A stretch of 64,000 nt of DNA. It comes from Clavelina lepadiformis. Taxonomy: Eukaryota; Chordata; Ascidiacea; Aplousobranchia; Clavelinidae. Positions within the stretch are counted from its first letter, which is position 1. Each line of letters starts with the position of its first letter. Made by a program: the position numbers and the translations under genes. Of this stretch, positions 12,250 through 29,318 are shown piece after piece. Below the pieces are notes generated by a model. That model searched no databases and was not told where the DNA came from. It saw only the letters and a program-made list of their open reading frames with translations. The stretch covers positions 12,569,856 to 12,633,855 of the forward strand of contig NC_135246.1 in the NCBI RefSeq assembly GCF_947623445.1. The letters are read 5' to 3'.

Positions 12250-13341
12250 TTTCTACACAGAGGAACCTTATAGTGTAAACCAAACTATAATGTTTCTATC
12301 CCTTGTTATTTTTCTTGTAGAACATCAAAGACGTTTGGAGCGAAATTAGAAAACTTTCACCATCAATCAAAAAACTGCTGGCTCTTTCTGCAATACACAG
12401 TTCATACGACTAAGAAGGCCGACAGTGACTTGTCTTTAAATGGTCGTTATCGGGTTCTAAAAAGCGTGTCGATGATGTCACTAGTATAGGAATATGATGA
12501 CAACACTGACGTTGATGTTTCGCAGAAGTTCATCTCTGTTCTGTATGACGTTTCTGTATGACCTTCTCTCAAGCTATAACTTACTTCTTCTACCCTATCT
12601 TATTTTAGCTTAGTTTGTCAGCGTCATAAAGTATTCCGTTTAATTATACATATATATTATATTACATGTATATTTGTATATTTTTAAAGCTGCTGAAAAT
12701 TTATAAACGGAGTTTGAAAAACAGATTGGTTGTTATTTAATCCTGGCCATCATCGGGTCAACTGGGTCCACAAATCTCTCCACCACACCAGTGACAAGCA
12801 GATTAAAATGTGAAGCGAATTATGTTTCCATAAAAAACAAAATCTGTCAGCACCTATGCTGCTGCCCTCTCATAACTTTCAATACAGCTCCTCAATAGAT
12901 TAGTTGACCTTTAACTTAAATGCACAAAAAACGCCACTGTTCTTTGGTTGTTTAAGCAAAATAGTCTTTATCCTTTATCAATTTTAATTTCCAAAGTATC
13001 ACTGCATCATTGTCTAAAAAGGACCGGTAGAACCAATTGCTGGCCTGGTATAGCCTACTTTCCCTGCAATGCTTTGACAACAATGCGGCGTATAGATATT
13101 GAGCAAATTAAAAAAAAATTTCGGCAAAATGAGAACCTACAAAACGAGCGGAAAAAAATTAGGTGACAACTGCTGTGAACTGTGCATTGATTCAAAAAAG
13201 TGTTTGACAGTTATACTTGACCAATTCATTCAAAAAATTGTAACACAAACTCTTGATGATTAATTAACAGTTTCCAACTAAATGTGCTGCTGGTAAATTG
13301 TGCAATGTGCAACCATTGTACTCTTTATAAAAACTTTCCAC
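12250..13341. other. Intergenic region, no gene found
   Basis: The promoter side of the 226-aa gene and the 3' flank of the aminopeptidase gene. An AT-rich run (tatatattatattac) lies near 12650. The open frame at 12948-13166 shows no recognisable protein. Confidence 0.4.
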
Positions 13342-16300
13342 TCAGGGCATCACTGCTAATTCGTTAGCAAGCCAACTCCCTATGGCTTCCTGATTATCTT
13401 TCATCCACTGAATGTTGGTTTTGATCGAATCGATTGTTGAAACGCGACCACTTTCTCCAGCGTCACCTGGTGGATTTTTTTCGTAAAATGCTTCGACCTG
13501 CAAATACTTGTTATTAGAATATCTTATAGAGGTATTTCAAAATCAAAAGTAAAGTGATACCTGTTTGAACCAAATTAAAGTCTGATAAACTAAAACATAT
13601 TGGCCTAGATTTAGCTTAGATTAGATGCTAATTTGTAACACAATGTTACTTTGTCTTTTACCTCCCACAATTGTAATTCGGTATTATAATCAGACACTAT
13701 GTTAGGAACTAGTCTACCGAGATTTCTGTCATCGATTCCAAACCTGAAACAAAAAGTATTTTATGGCTTAAAATGAATAGATTTAAACTTACATGTTAAT
13801 TTGAAATTTGAAAAAAATCTTTTTATCAGTTATAGCAATCAACAACAACAATGCATTTTGTTAGTTTACCTTGTTACTAAATCGGCCCAGTACAGCTGCA
13901 CCCAGGACCATGCCATTCTGTTTCCGGTTGGAGTGTACGAAATATAAGTTACACAGTTGAAAAAATCTTGTGACAAGACTATACTGTCGTTATAGCAGTT
14001 GTCCAGCATCCTAAATGAAAACGTGGAGCTTTTCAGAAATAAGCAATAACGAATATACTAAAATTATACTCATAAAATAAAAGCAAATTAAAACAAAACA
14101 AAAACAAAAATATAATTGTAATTATAAATACAAAACTATAATTATGGACTATGTGTAAACACTTTTCATAAATTAGAGATGATAATGCTTACACGCTGAG
14201 TAAATAAATAACTTGTGTTAGGTTTTCAGTTTTTAGTTGCAAGAATTATGTACTGACGACTGATAACACAGTTAATCTTACTGTATACTTATTTGATAAT
14301 ATTATACTCCTATGAAAACCCCATGCAGGCATATTTGGCATATATGTCTTACTGTCTTCTTTTATAAAAATCAGGTTTTGGAACAAAGTATGTTGATTTT
14401 GTTATTGGTATAAGTTTATGTGCTATCATAATTTCTGATGTCAAAAATATACTCATGACAACATATTTAGCAACGTATAAGGATATTTTCAACCAAAGGC
14501 AGCAAAATCATTCACCTGTCAATAAGAGCAACATCTTCAGTTGAGGTTAGGCCTCTCAACAAATTTGTCTTTTCGCTTGCCACTGGTTCTCTAATGTATC
14601 TTTCAAGCATAATTTCCCATTCAGAAGCAGTCGGGTTTCCGTATCGATAAACTAGCTGACGAGTATCAGGGTACAAGCTGTATAGTAAGAAGATACAATA
14701 AACTTTCAAGTTAATGGTCAAGTTGTTTTCAGTGGAGCTGATTACCAAAATCGAATCTTAAAAAATCCCATAAAAAGCAAAAGTTTGTGTATTCATAAGT
14801 AGGAAAGCTATGCTTATGTATAAAGTGATCATCCTACTAATACGACTCGTCCGCTATCCAGTTGGAAAATAAACCCGTGGCGTTGTCTAAAGCGTCTTCA
14901 TCTCCGTAGCGTAATGCGAGTGCAAGAACTAAGTATCGGTTCAGCCTGCAGAAAATTTATTTCGGTTGATGAGAAAAACAATAAAGAATGTTGTCCTTTT
15001 GCTAGTATCTGTGCATTGCCATAACCAGTAAACTTACTTCTCTACGTGAGTTCCTACGGTTGCATTCCAACCCAATTCATCGGCAATTGGTTTGACTTTT
15101 TGCTTATAGAAAAGCTGTAACATATTGCGATGGGATTATTTTTCAAAATGGCCATAAATATATTTCTTTTGGAAAGTCGACATATAGCACATAAAAACAC
15201 TTACCGAAGCTAAAACACAAATGCTATACATTACCTTGAAGTCGGTGTAAATATCGGAACTTTCCAACATTATCCTAATGTAAGAACTGCCGCCAGAGAA
15301 AGCATCCCACACGAAATAACTTGTTTCCTTGTCTAGATAACGCGTGAGATTGAGAGCTTCGGGATAACTAAGAATGTTAGCCCTGAAAATGTATATAAAG
15401 CGGCTGACTACTTACGTAGTTACAAGTGTGGCAACGTAAGCAACGTGGCAAACTACAAATGTTATTTTATCTCATAAATAAGTGGATTAGTCGTTGCATT
15501 ATCTTAACAACGGAAACTAACTGCCACACTATCCATCTGCAAGAGGAAAACTTAATTACGGAGCAAATTCGAATCCGTCATTGATAAGGTTGGAGCGATC
15601 TAGTTCGCTGAAAACGGTATGATTTGTCATCAGTTGCTCAGAAATTTTTCTCCATGTTTCTTTGTCATAATTGACTCTGTAATAACCGGCTTGTTCAGAG
15701 TTCAACTTGAACCATCCATCAGCAGGAAGCGAAGAAAGGTTTAGTGTAACTGAGGAAATAACAAACTGTTGTAACTGAATTTAAAAAAATAATATTAACT
15801 TTTATCACCGTTTTTTGTCAAAGAAGTTTATGTTTATATACAAAAACAAAACACAAACAAACGTTGATATTTCATATTTTCTTACGTGTATTTCCTATTT
15901 CCAGAAGACTATTTTTAACCGTAGGGTCGTCGCTTGTGAAGTAGGTGAGCTGAACGTTCCAATTGTAGTTATAGACAGATCCTGGACGTGTAGTTAAGTC
16001 AGCGTTTGGATCTGTCAGAAAATGATTCTAAAAACACAAAATTTTTACAAAGCCTTCGTAATTTTGCTTTTCCGAAATTAAACTTATAAAAACTAAATAT
16101 GGGCTTATAAGAAGCATATAGGACCTAGCTCAGTGTCACCTGATCCGCCTCGTTGCTGGAGGACACGTTGACCACCGGGTAGCCCATTTGTAAAACCCAT
16201 GGATTCATGTATTCGGACACAGACAATGGAAAACTGATAGTTGTGTTTGTGTCTAAATACTAAGATCAGCAAAATTACGTTTTTATAATAAACGAATAGT

Positions 16301-19300
16301 GAACAAAACAAAACTTAAAAGTCATGTGACTCATTGCTTATGTTTTTTGAAGCGTTGCTTTTCGTGCTTTACACGCTAGTTTTATTTACATCAATTGCAA
16401 TATATGTTAAAAATAACGTCTCCTCACTTCTTGAACGTCGGCAAAAAGATCTTTCTCATCCGCGTTGCTGTATAGTCTTTTCTGAAGATAGTGTTTGATA
16501 CCACCCATAAAGATGTCTTCACCAAGCCAATCTCGCATGACTTTCAGAACACAAGCGCCCTAAGCATGGATTTATAACGATAATATGTTTGGGCATTTTT
16601 ATCAAAAAGTTGCAAAGGACTTCTTGTTAAAGGTAAATTTTTGAGAAGACTCTTTCAAAATCGTAAGTTGCCTAAACGCCAGCAAACGTTTCCCCAGTCA
16701 CAGTATAGTAACGTTTTAAGTTGACGAAACCACAGTCCATAACGGCTTTTATCAATGACAGCAACAAAAATCGATTAATGATTTCCAAATGCAACTAACG
16801 TTGGACACGAATAAGAACCTATTATCTTTTAACGTTTGGACAAATATTAGCAAAGTCGTTATCACCATTGACGACATGTTCCCGATAACATCGATTATGG
16901 AAGATTTGGTAAACATTGTTTTTGTTCTCTTAGTGCATGCAGTTCATTGACATGACGATTGCTCACGCAAACAACTGCAGATGACCTGTATGTTTGATCA
17001 GCGAAGTTACTTGTGTGTGAGCATCGGTCTTATAATTTTGAGAAACTGAAACTGAATATATTGCAAAGTTTGCATATATATGCGTTATCTTTACTTCTTA
17101 AGTTACCTTTCAATAAAATTTTTACTTGTTGTATCAATGAAAGCAAAATACAAAATAAGTGACTCAGAACAATATTATTTGGAATATCTTTGGGTCTATA
17201 TTTTGAATCAATTGAAAGCGTTTGGGTTATAAACTAAAAAAACGCCGATTTAACATAAATCATAAAACACCGACATGAGAATCATCGCGAGATTAAACTA
17301 AACCTTATAAACGGCGTTTTCGAAATCTAATTGAACAGTAAGTTTTAACCTTGGAGTAAGAAATGGTGTCGAAAACGGATGTGATCTGACCAGGTGATGA
17401 AACATTGACAACGACCGGATGTGACGTCAAGGTGTCATCCACTGATAAAGCACGTTGTGCGTCGTCAATCACAAAATGATCCATCTTAGACAAAAAGAGA
17501 AACGATTTCACAACCTTAGCAGAAATTGTGTATGTATGAAAATACATGAGTTTATGGTCGTATAATGATTTACTTCCAATTAATAGGCGGGTATACTAAA
17601 CTCACTATTTGCCATTCAGGTTCCGCTTCTCGTTGCCCGTAGTATTCAAAAAACGACGCAAAACCTTCGTTAAGCCAAATGTTGTCCCACCACTTCATGG
17701 TAACAACATTTCCAAACCACTGCAAGCACATAAAATACAATCGTTAGCCTTAACGATGGTGCTTTATTAGCAATTATAGAACGTTTTATCACATAATCTC
17801 TTACCAAATAATTTAGGGCTCGTAAATCATGCTAAATACAACGAGGCTTAGTCGCATACCAAGTGGTCTACTTTAATAAGTGTTATCTTGACAAATCCAA
17901 CTATAAGTTTGATTCTGAAATTTCTTTTCCAAGCGGGAAAATTCGCTAATTCCTATATAAAATCTCTGCTCTTCGAAATAGGAAAGTACCACGCGTTTTA
18001 GTGCAAAAAGTTTATACCTGATGCACTAACTCATGAGCTATGACTGCCGCAACTCTTTGTTTATTTGTCGTTGATGATTCCATGGGGTCCCAAAGCAAAT
18101 TTGTTTCCCTGTACGTGATGAGACCCCAATTTTCCATGGCACCCGTTCCAAAATTCGGAATCGATATCATGTCTTCAAAAAAGCAAGAAAGTTAAACGTG
18201 AAACAAAAATAGAAAAGAAGATGAAAGTAGCCACAATTTCTATTTCAATTACCGCATTTCGGCAATGAGTAGTCCATCCCAAAGAACTCCTCAAAGTAGT
18301 CAAAAACTTCTTTCATCACATCCATTGCGTAATTCGCTTGACCGGCTGCCAGTTGGTGGGGAGGAACATAAACTCGCAGCTGAATGACGTAATTAAATCA
18401 ACAACAAAGTTTTAATAAAATTGTCGCTTTATTATAGACGTTGCTGTATATCAGGTAATTGGTTGAGCAGAATTAAAATTTACCGAAATGTTCTTTTTCT
18501 TGCTAAACTTTTCCAAATACGTAAATTCACTGACAGCGAAGCAGCCCAAATATGTTGACATAGGAACAGATTTCTTAAATTTTGTAATGTACAGCCCATC
18601 TGCTCTACTTGTATCATCGACCATCTGCAATGTAACTCTTCTAGAATCACCGAATACAGGTTCATATAAAGCATATTTAGAATTAGACTATTATTACTAT
18701 GATTATTATTACTACTATTATCATGGATTATTACAATGCATTTACATCGACATCCATGTTAGACAGAGCTGTATGATGAGGTTCGTGAATAAGAGCAGTT
18801 GTGTACTCGATTTTCAAAGCAGGTTCGTCGAAGCATGGATAGGCTTTACGAGCATCTGTGGGCTCCATGTCTGAGCCAACCATTGTCCTTTTAGAAATGA
18901 TGGTGTATTTATTTTTACCGACTAGTCACATGGTATTCAACAAATATTTTTTCAAATTTGTTGTCATAAAAAGCATTTGGTGAATAATACCGAAAGCGAG
19001 CGGTGTTACGCAACGAGATTGAATAGCTAAGACAAAAATATCATCAAACACACGTTTCTTTTCTCACTGAAAATATTTGTGAAGCTAAATTAGGAACCTT
19101 TTCACAGAAAACGGTAGGTCTGCTATAACCTAATTTAAATTATAACGTCTTGGCTATTCTGTTTCCGTCACGTGAAGATCATTATAAGTACAATACATTA
19201 CATTTAAAGAATAATATATGAGTTAGGTATATTACTTTTCGTTGCCTTTGTCGTCTTTGTAAAATGACATGTACAATCCAACGATTCTCAGTACCAAAGA

Positions 19301-20412
19301 GCTTTGAAACTCCATCGTAAGCACGTAATATTCTCCCCCTGTGTTTGGCTCTAATTCATTTTCGGTACTCACTACATAGTACTCGTACTCGGGCACCCGA
19401 AATTCTTGAGTAATGGGAATGTCCTCAGTGCTCATATCGGCAAGCACTTTATGAAGTTTGCAGGAAAGGATCTCCAATTTTGCATCCGCATGAACCAAAA
19501 TGTACTTCGTGTTCTAAATAATTTGAATTACAACTTTTATCCATCGCATATACCTTGACAGGCTCCCTTGACCTTAAAACACTATCCAAGAAAAAATCTA
19601 ATAAGCAAATACCAAAAGTGACTTATAAAACATAAAACCTGTGTAATATTGATGTTCATTGCATTAATACCAGTGTAGGTCTGGGTAGTCATGTTTGGAT
19701 GGAGAGTTAGCTGGTAGTGAAAAGGCGTTATGTAATTTGGAAGTCTGTAGTTTTTCCACGGTCCATCATCTATGCAGAAGAGAAAATTTCCATTAATGAG
19801 ATGTTATAACAGATTTTGTAAGATTAACCTTGGAATTTCCAGATTCGATTAGCACTTTTTTTATCTACCAGGAACAGTCGCTATGGTGGTGGTTGCCGCG
19901 GCTGTTGTTGTTGGGATTGTTGTTTGGGTTGCTGTAGTTTTTGTGGTCATTGGCGATTTGACAGTAGTTTCTGAAAATCAACATGATGTAAAACTTAATT
20001 AATGGAAGCGATCTAAGCAGCTAAAAGTGTATTGCATTCTTATGAATAAAAAGCACTGGCTGCTAATTAATTTTATAACTAGTTACTCTTACCTTCTACG
20101 ACAATCACAGTTTTTTGGTTAGATAATCCCACACCAAGACCGACACCCAACCCAATTGCAACCAGAAGCGAGCACCCGACCCACACTTGCCATTTCTGTT
20201 TTAGAATTAAAAAAAGCGTTGTAGTGTATTAAAAGGTATATGGATTTCCTTAAAAATATCGTGGTAAAAAGCTCATCAGTTGGTTTTAAAATTCTGCTAA
20301 GAAAATACAAAATTTCAGCCCTTCTATATAAGCTAAAATCTCTTTGTCTACTCACTGGACAACCAGCATTCTTCTGTTTATGCGAACTTTCAAGTTCGAA
20401 GGAATCCTGCAT
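13342..20412 (-). CDS. Membrane M1 zinc aminopeptidase (APN-like)
   Basis: Type II membrane ectopeptidase that removes N-terminal residues from extracellular peptides. The canonical model is 978 aa (human APN is 967). Exons: 20412-20356, 20195-20093, 19970-19869, 19769-19639, 19513-19236, 18887-18746, 18624-18484, 18379-18253, 18172-18018, 17719-17606, 17484-17350, 16559-16428, 16259-16140, 16027-15886, 15749-15560, 15382-15235, 15114-15038, 14945-14844, 14677-14516, 14010-13870, 13743-13662, 13497-13342. A short cytoplasmic tail leads into one TM helix (about residues 25-43), then a Thr-rich stalk. The catalytic core has GTGAMENWG, then HELVHQ with the third zinc ligand in NEGFAS 18 residues on, then the transition-state Tyr in DTISYSKG; spacing matches the family. 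The C-terminal helical domain follows to a normal end. An extra phase-neutral exon at 19026-18919 could be included, giving 1014 aa. The closest named members could be ANPEP, ENPEP or TRHDE; I cannot choose. Confidence 0.9.
18688..18724. repeat. TTA/ATT microsatellite in an aminopeptidase intron
   Basis: An interrupted trinucleotide run (attattacta...attattatta type) in the intron between the exons ending at 18746 and starting at 18624. It reads as tyrosines on the plus strand, giving a false open frame there. Confidence 0.6.
18919..19026 (-). other. Candidate cassette exon of the M1 aminopeptidase
   Basis: This 108-base open segment has an acceptor (TTTGTCTTAG) and a donor (CG|GTAAAAAT). 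It is 2-2 phase, so it can be included or skipped without changing the frame. Skipping it joins KDDKGNEK directly to [13 protein letters not shown], the normal M1 spacing. Including it inserts 36 residues just before the conserved PTDAR...PCFDEP segment. It may be a regulated exon, or simply an open intron stretch with fair splice sites. Confidence 0.3.
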
Positions 20413-23131
20413 CTTCAAATTTATTTCTTTATAAAACCCTCACAAGTTTTTCTAAGTTAACAATTTTTTTCATGAAATCATACCTGTTATACATAAAAAC
20501 TTTCAAGTTTAACTGTAGGCTTTTAAAAACAATGTGCTCTGTCTTCCAAGACCTAAATCCCATTATATTTCTTAAATTTTATACGTTAATTACCTTTGTG
20601 CATTGAGTTCATTTAGAAAACTGTTTCGGATCAATATAAAGATTGTTATGCAAATAAAAGAACTAAGATACGCCAAAATACCGCCGAGATGGCAACACTT
20701 GCGGGCGACCGTAATAATTTGTTGTAATAATTCGACCATAGACTTGTTTGATCACTCTGCAAAGAGGTTAGCACCATGCTTTTCGCTGCCCACAGTCGAT
20801 GGAGAAAAATAAACACAATACAATTTCATGAAGGAATCCGGTCTGTAAGTAAATAAAGTAACTACTGGAATAAGGCCACCGCACCAGAAAGAATATAAGA
20901 CGAAGATTGTGTTTAGTTACTGCAAGTATGAAAAAATACAAAAACTAATTGCTTTCATGGAGTTATTCAGGCTAATCTGAACTTATTCTGGTAATGATGT
21001 TGTTCTGTTCTTGATATGAAAACGCGTCCCCAATTTAATCAAAATTATTATCAAACACTTAAACTGTAAAGTCATTAAGAAATTCGTCATTTCACAAATT
21101 TCATATGCTGCCTTACTTGTAATTAAGGCTCTTATTCAAAACCGCATCTGCCAAATCAAAACAACTCCTCTCTACGCCCGTTATATTTCATGTTTATAGA
21201 TTTGTCTTTCTGGAGTGGTTTATATGTATCCTGAGTCTATTAAGCAATTCCCTGCAGAGGTCAATCAATCATCAGCCAGAATGCGGCATCCATTTAAAAT
21301 TCCTTTGCATTGCCACAACGAACGAAAGTCTGTTTGCTTTAAACTGGCCTTTAACCGGGTGTGCTTTTATGAGACTGATGTAAGATAGTTTTTGTGCGTG
21401 CGTGTTATCTTTTGCAAACACGTGCCGGTGTATGTGTCAAAGCATTAAGAAGTTAAGCCTTTTCTGACTTTACAAAAGGAAGCAAACAAACTACAGATAA
21501 GACAATAAATGCCGTTTACTAAAGTCGAGGATTATTAACCGAGTTCGCCAAACACCTCGATGAAAGCTCAAACTATGGCGTCAAATTTGTTTGTTCTCTG
21601 TAAATCTTGCACATTTTTCTGGAATGTATACACGTTAATTAACGTACAACGTATTTGTAAATAGAACAAAACGCCAGAGTTGCTGGGAATACGCATCTTT
21701 TGAATAGCAAGATTTTAACGTGTATTTTCCACCATTTTATGTCTGCTTTGACATTTTTTTCCCAACATCAGTTGGTTGTTGGTTATCAGCTATAGTGCTA
21801 TACCGATCCGGGTGAAACACTATACAGTGTATAGTATACACCATATACCGTTATACACTATATACTATATATAAGCTATACCGTTTTGTTATCTAATAAA
21901 CACCCGTATTACTTTTATCCGTAATCTTCGCCACAAACTTTCAGTTTATTTCGTTTGTATAATTTTATAACGCTCAGGCACTAACCTAACCATATGTTCT
22001 TAACAAAACGAACTTTGTGTTATATGATTTCTATAGTTTTGACAAGGTTAAAGCACGGCGGACATTTTTTTGCAAAAGCTATGTTCAACAAAATGCTTTA
22101 CTGAGCCAAAAATAACGTCATTTTTTGATAAAGGCCACACATTTAATAAATTATAACATATGGTTGTTCAACATAGTCACAGAGTATATAATGAAATTAT
22201 CAATGCTTTAAATAAAGCAATTTTAGATGAGCAATAAGGCCTACATGAGGACTAAGTAGGTTAGCAGTCAGCACGTCGTTCCATAACGACGAAATTTGTT
22301 TTCAATGGCCAAAGTTTTCTCGACAATTGTTTGCTAATATTTAAATTAATTTATAAAGAGTAGAGTAGTTTTCGTCGTTGTAATAGCCTAATTTCATTAA
22401 TTATCATACATTACTACATAACAACGAAAACCTTAACAGGGCCACACACATTTTGCAACTGCAATTAGGTAGCATGCTGCCCGCGTGCTGGATATGGTTA
22501 CGTAGTTGATTTAAATTATTTTTTCTTATTCCAGTGATAAAATTATTTTAGAATTTCGTATCCGATTACGAGATTTCAACCTGCAGATTAAACAAATGTA
22601 AAAAAAACTCTTATTGCTTCTATCTTAGTGACCTGATCTGAAAGCCACTCAGCAAGATAAGAGTTACGTGGTTGGAGGTTTTAATTGAATCTCTGATGAT
22701 TATGTAGGCTATTTCCCCAAACAAAGAGACTGAAAGAAGAACATTTTTTTGAATTGAAGAAACTGTAATTTAGCGCGTAACCAACGCTATGCATCTATAT
22801 CGCAAAGGTTTAACATAAGTTTAAATGTAAAAACGTATATTGAACAAACTAGGCCACCTCATCTCAACGCACTTCCCATAATCTTCATCTTTAATTCGTT
22901 TCTGTGGGTTCGCTACGTTATACGAAAGTATTTCAAAAGTGCGATGGTGATTTCCTAATTAAAATATGTGAAAGTAAAAGTATAGCTCAGTTAAATTGGT
23001 TTTCATGGTATCTACAGTCGTGCTTATGCGCAAAACCACTTTCGCTTTTGTATCATTTCATTTATGTTGGAGCTGACGTACTTATTACTTTTTAAATTTA
23101 CATCATATGACCGTATATAGACAATTAGCAA
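20413..23131. other. Intergenic region upstream of the aminopeptidase
   Basis: About 2.7 kb of AT-rich DNA with no gene I can support. It contains one copy of a dispersed repeat (20940-21028) and an AT-rich self-complementary tract at about 21815-21875 (ctatacagtgtatag). The aminopeptidase promoter should lie at the left end; no TATA box stands out. Confidence 0.45.
20940..21028. repeat. Dispersed repeat, copy 2 of pair
   Basis: Diverged same-orientation match to 5807-5885, sharing aaaactaattg and acttattctggt blocks in the same order. No coding content. Confidence 0.45.
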
Positions 23132-24094
23132 ATGTTTTGGTTTTGTGAGCTGGATTACTTGCTTTACATTGTAGCAGCTTTTCCAATAATAATAATTGCA
23201 ATTATTGCTCAAGTATTTCTGTTTTCATCTAGAAATAGGCCTATTGTAAGTTTCTGCTTGCATGTTTTGCACTACTGTGATTTGTTTTGCTCCTTTTCTT
23301 TGGCACTAAAATCACACTTTTTTACATTGAAAGCACTGTCCAACTTTTAGCTTCTAAATAAACTACCTCACGCAGGCCTGTTTGTATGCAGTTTTCACGG
23401 TTTCTAGTTCACATCACACTCTGCACCACTTATCTATTTAACCATCTTCAAATTGGCTGATTGAACTATCAGACAGAAAATTGAGTACAATATACAGGTT
23501 TTTTTTACCCCAACAACCGACCTGTGGTAAACAGAACTTTGTAACCTTTCATCAACCCACGCCACCTAAACGAGACTCTGGCTCCCTTGATGGAGTTTTT
23601 CAGTGGTTTTTTCTTTTACCATACAGGCACACATAGCCACATTTTGTCTCTATCCTGAGTGTGGCACAGATGTGAATGTTCTGCCAATTTAGCAAGTTAC
23701 CTTTGTCTTAAAATTAATACGTTTAGATAGAGTATGTGCATTATTTGTGTATACTGTATTCGAGCTCAGTAGCGCTTTAAATTGATCTTAAACTTATTTC
23801 ATTATAATAGACATTTTTGCTTTCGTGGCCTTGCCATATTTTCCTGTTTTAGTCGTGAATCGTGATGTTTCATCAGTGTTGGGTTTGTTGCTAATATCTT
23901 CGACTATCAGCATCAGCACAATTTGTCTTCTCCCACAGTTACGGCGGAAAATGAAAATGAATGAATTAAAGATTCCGTAATTCCCCACTTTCCGTAAATT
24001 TGTGTTCCAGGACCCACAATGTGACTCAACAGTTTTTGTAGTAGGATATCCGCCAGCGGGGTTACGCCAGACGAGACCTAGGTTAAGTGTATAA
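23132..24094 (+). CDS. Possible 65-aa single-pass membrane microprotein
   Basis: Two segments, 23132-23245 and 24011-24094, join in phase 0 through a good donor (ATT|GTAAGT) and acceptor (gtgttccag). Residues about 8-30 form one strongly hydrophobic helix (LLYIVAAFPIIIIAIIAQVF). A Pro- and Arg-containing tail with GYPPAG follows. The ATG comes 3 bases after an AG (acaattag|caaATG), fitting trans-splicing. An ATTAAA lies just after the stop. I do not recognise the protein. The evidence is compatible splice sites and a TM helix only, so a chance model is quite possible. It could also be the 3' end of a longer gene. Confidence 0.3.
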
Positions 24095-24545
24095 GGGCAT
24101 TAAAGTGCAGTAGGCTAGCGTGGGTTAATTAAGTTTCGTATAGTTCTGTCAGTGTGTATTGCGCTTTGTTACAGTTACAGCTGTATCAGCGTAAGGCTGT
24201 CTAGCATGGTACTTATTACCGGTACCCTATAATTGAACAAAATAGGAACACGGGCTAGGACTGTAACCCGACTGGAAAGTACAGCACTTTTCGACAAGAA
24301 ATCGTGCGTGCAAACACTCAGGATTGTTTTGTTCTGTGGAAATCAGTAGTTGGAACTAATCTGGTGAGGTTTTGATTTTGAAGTTGATGAATGAGACGTA
24401 AACACATTTCACTTAAGCATTAAGCAAATGTTAGTCACTATATACATTTTAAACATGTTAAGGATATAATTTGCAACTACTTTGCAGGTTTAAAAACGTA
24501 GTTTTATATACAGTGTGTTGAAAACATAGCATTTGCAAATCCACA
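24095..24545. other. Spacer and likely promoter region of PSMC4
   Basis: No coding region seen. Acceptor-like AG sites at about 24513 and 24529 precede the PSMC4 ATG. Either could mark a 5' UTR intron end or a leader-splice site. Confidence 0.35.
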
Positions 24546-28593
<4,048 letters not shown>

Positions 28594-28792
28594 AAAATGT
28601 TCCCAATAGTTGACTAGTTGTTGTTTTTCGAAAATATTTCGGCAACTTTGTTTGTACGCGTTGCTGCTTTGTCTCAACACATCTAAAGATGGGTTTAAGA
28701 TAGCTATTTAAGTCTATGAAACAAATATAGGTCCCGTAACTATTTTTAAAGTTTCATAGGTTGCCTGTATTCTAATTTGCTCCGATACTTGA

Positions 28793-28798
28793 ATTAAA
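28793..28798 (+). other. Likely poly(A) signal of PSMC4
   Basis: ATTAAA, the common variant signal, 200 bases past the stop. It would leave the PSMC4 3' end close to, or overlapping, the convergent small gene. Confidence 0.35.
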
Positions 28799-28962
28799 CG
28801 TACGGAATGCTTTCTTTTGGGAGTCTGTAAATTGTGCGCGCAATAAATCCTCCACCATGTTAGCTTGCAGGCGACCTCCTTTTGCGTATTCTAGCAATGA
28901 AACAAAGTCCCGAGAAAAAAGCATAATGTGCTTTTGTTTAATTATAGCTATGTCGGTTGCTC

Positions 28963-29318
28963 TCACATTTTATGATAATCTTTATCCTCGGGCTTAGGAA
29001 AGTCTTCGGGATAATTCTTCATCGCTGGAGACCCGGTTACCGAGCGAGTCTTCGTGCCAGGTCCGATTGTCACACAGTTTTTATTTTGATTTGTCGTGTA
29101 GTGTTGCCGATATTTGTTGCCAGGCCAGTGCTTTAACCACTCGGGTACCGAGCCAACCATGAACGCGTTTGTGAAGGATTTCTTATCATGCTTATCGGCC
29201 CTACCCATCATCTCCAACACTTATTAATAAGTTAATCAACACCTACAGAAAAACATAACAGCTATCCTCACCAGGCACCACAACCTTATCTTTGTTTGCT
29301 CGTACTTCTGCTGAACTA
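28963..29318 (-). CDS. 3' exons of a small unknown protein gene
   Basis: The last exon (29219-28963) encodes 85 codons ending at a TGA. It contains VPEWLKHWPGNKYRQHYTT and a Pro/Lys-rich acidic tail. An upstream segment ending at 29272 (ANKDKVVVPG) joins it in frame through a 52-base intron with a GTGAGG donor, so the gene probably starts further upstream. An alternative start is the ATG at 29211, giving 82 aa. A GTGAGA at the very end could be a donor to a further exon, which I could not place. No signal peptide, membrane helix or recognised domain. Function unknown. Confidence 0.4.

Noticed and set aside
18488..18874. 128-codon plus-strand open frame with a tyrosine run
   Set aside because: It is antisense to two aminopeptidase exons and the intervening TTA microsatellite.
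21815..21875. Palindromic ctatacagtgtatag-type AT tract
   Set aside because: Simple AT-rich self-complementarity. There is no evidence of an origin, CRISPR array or regulatory role.
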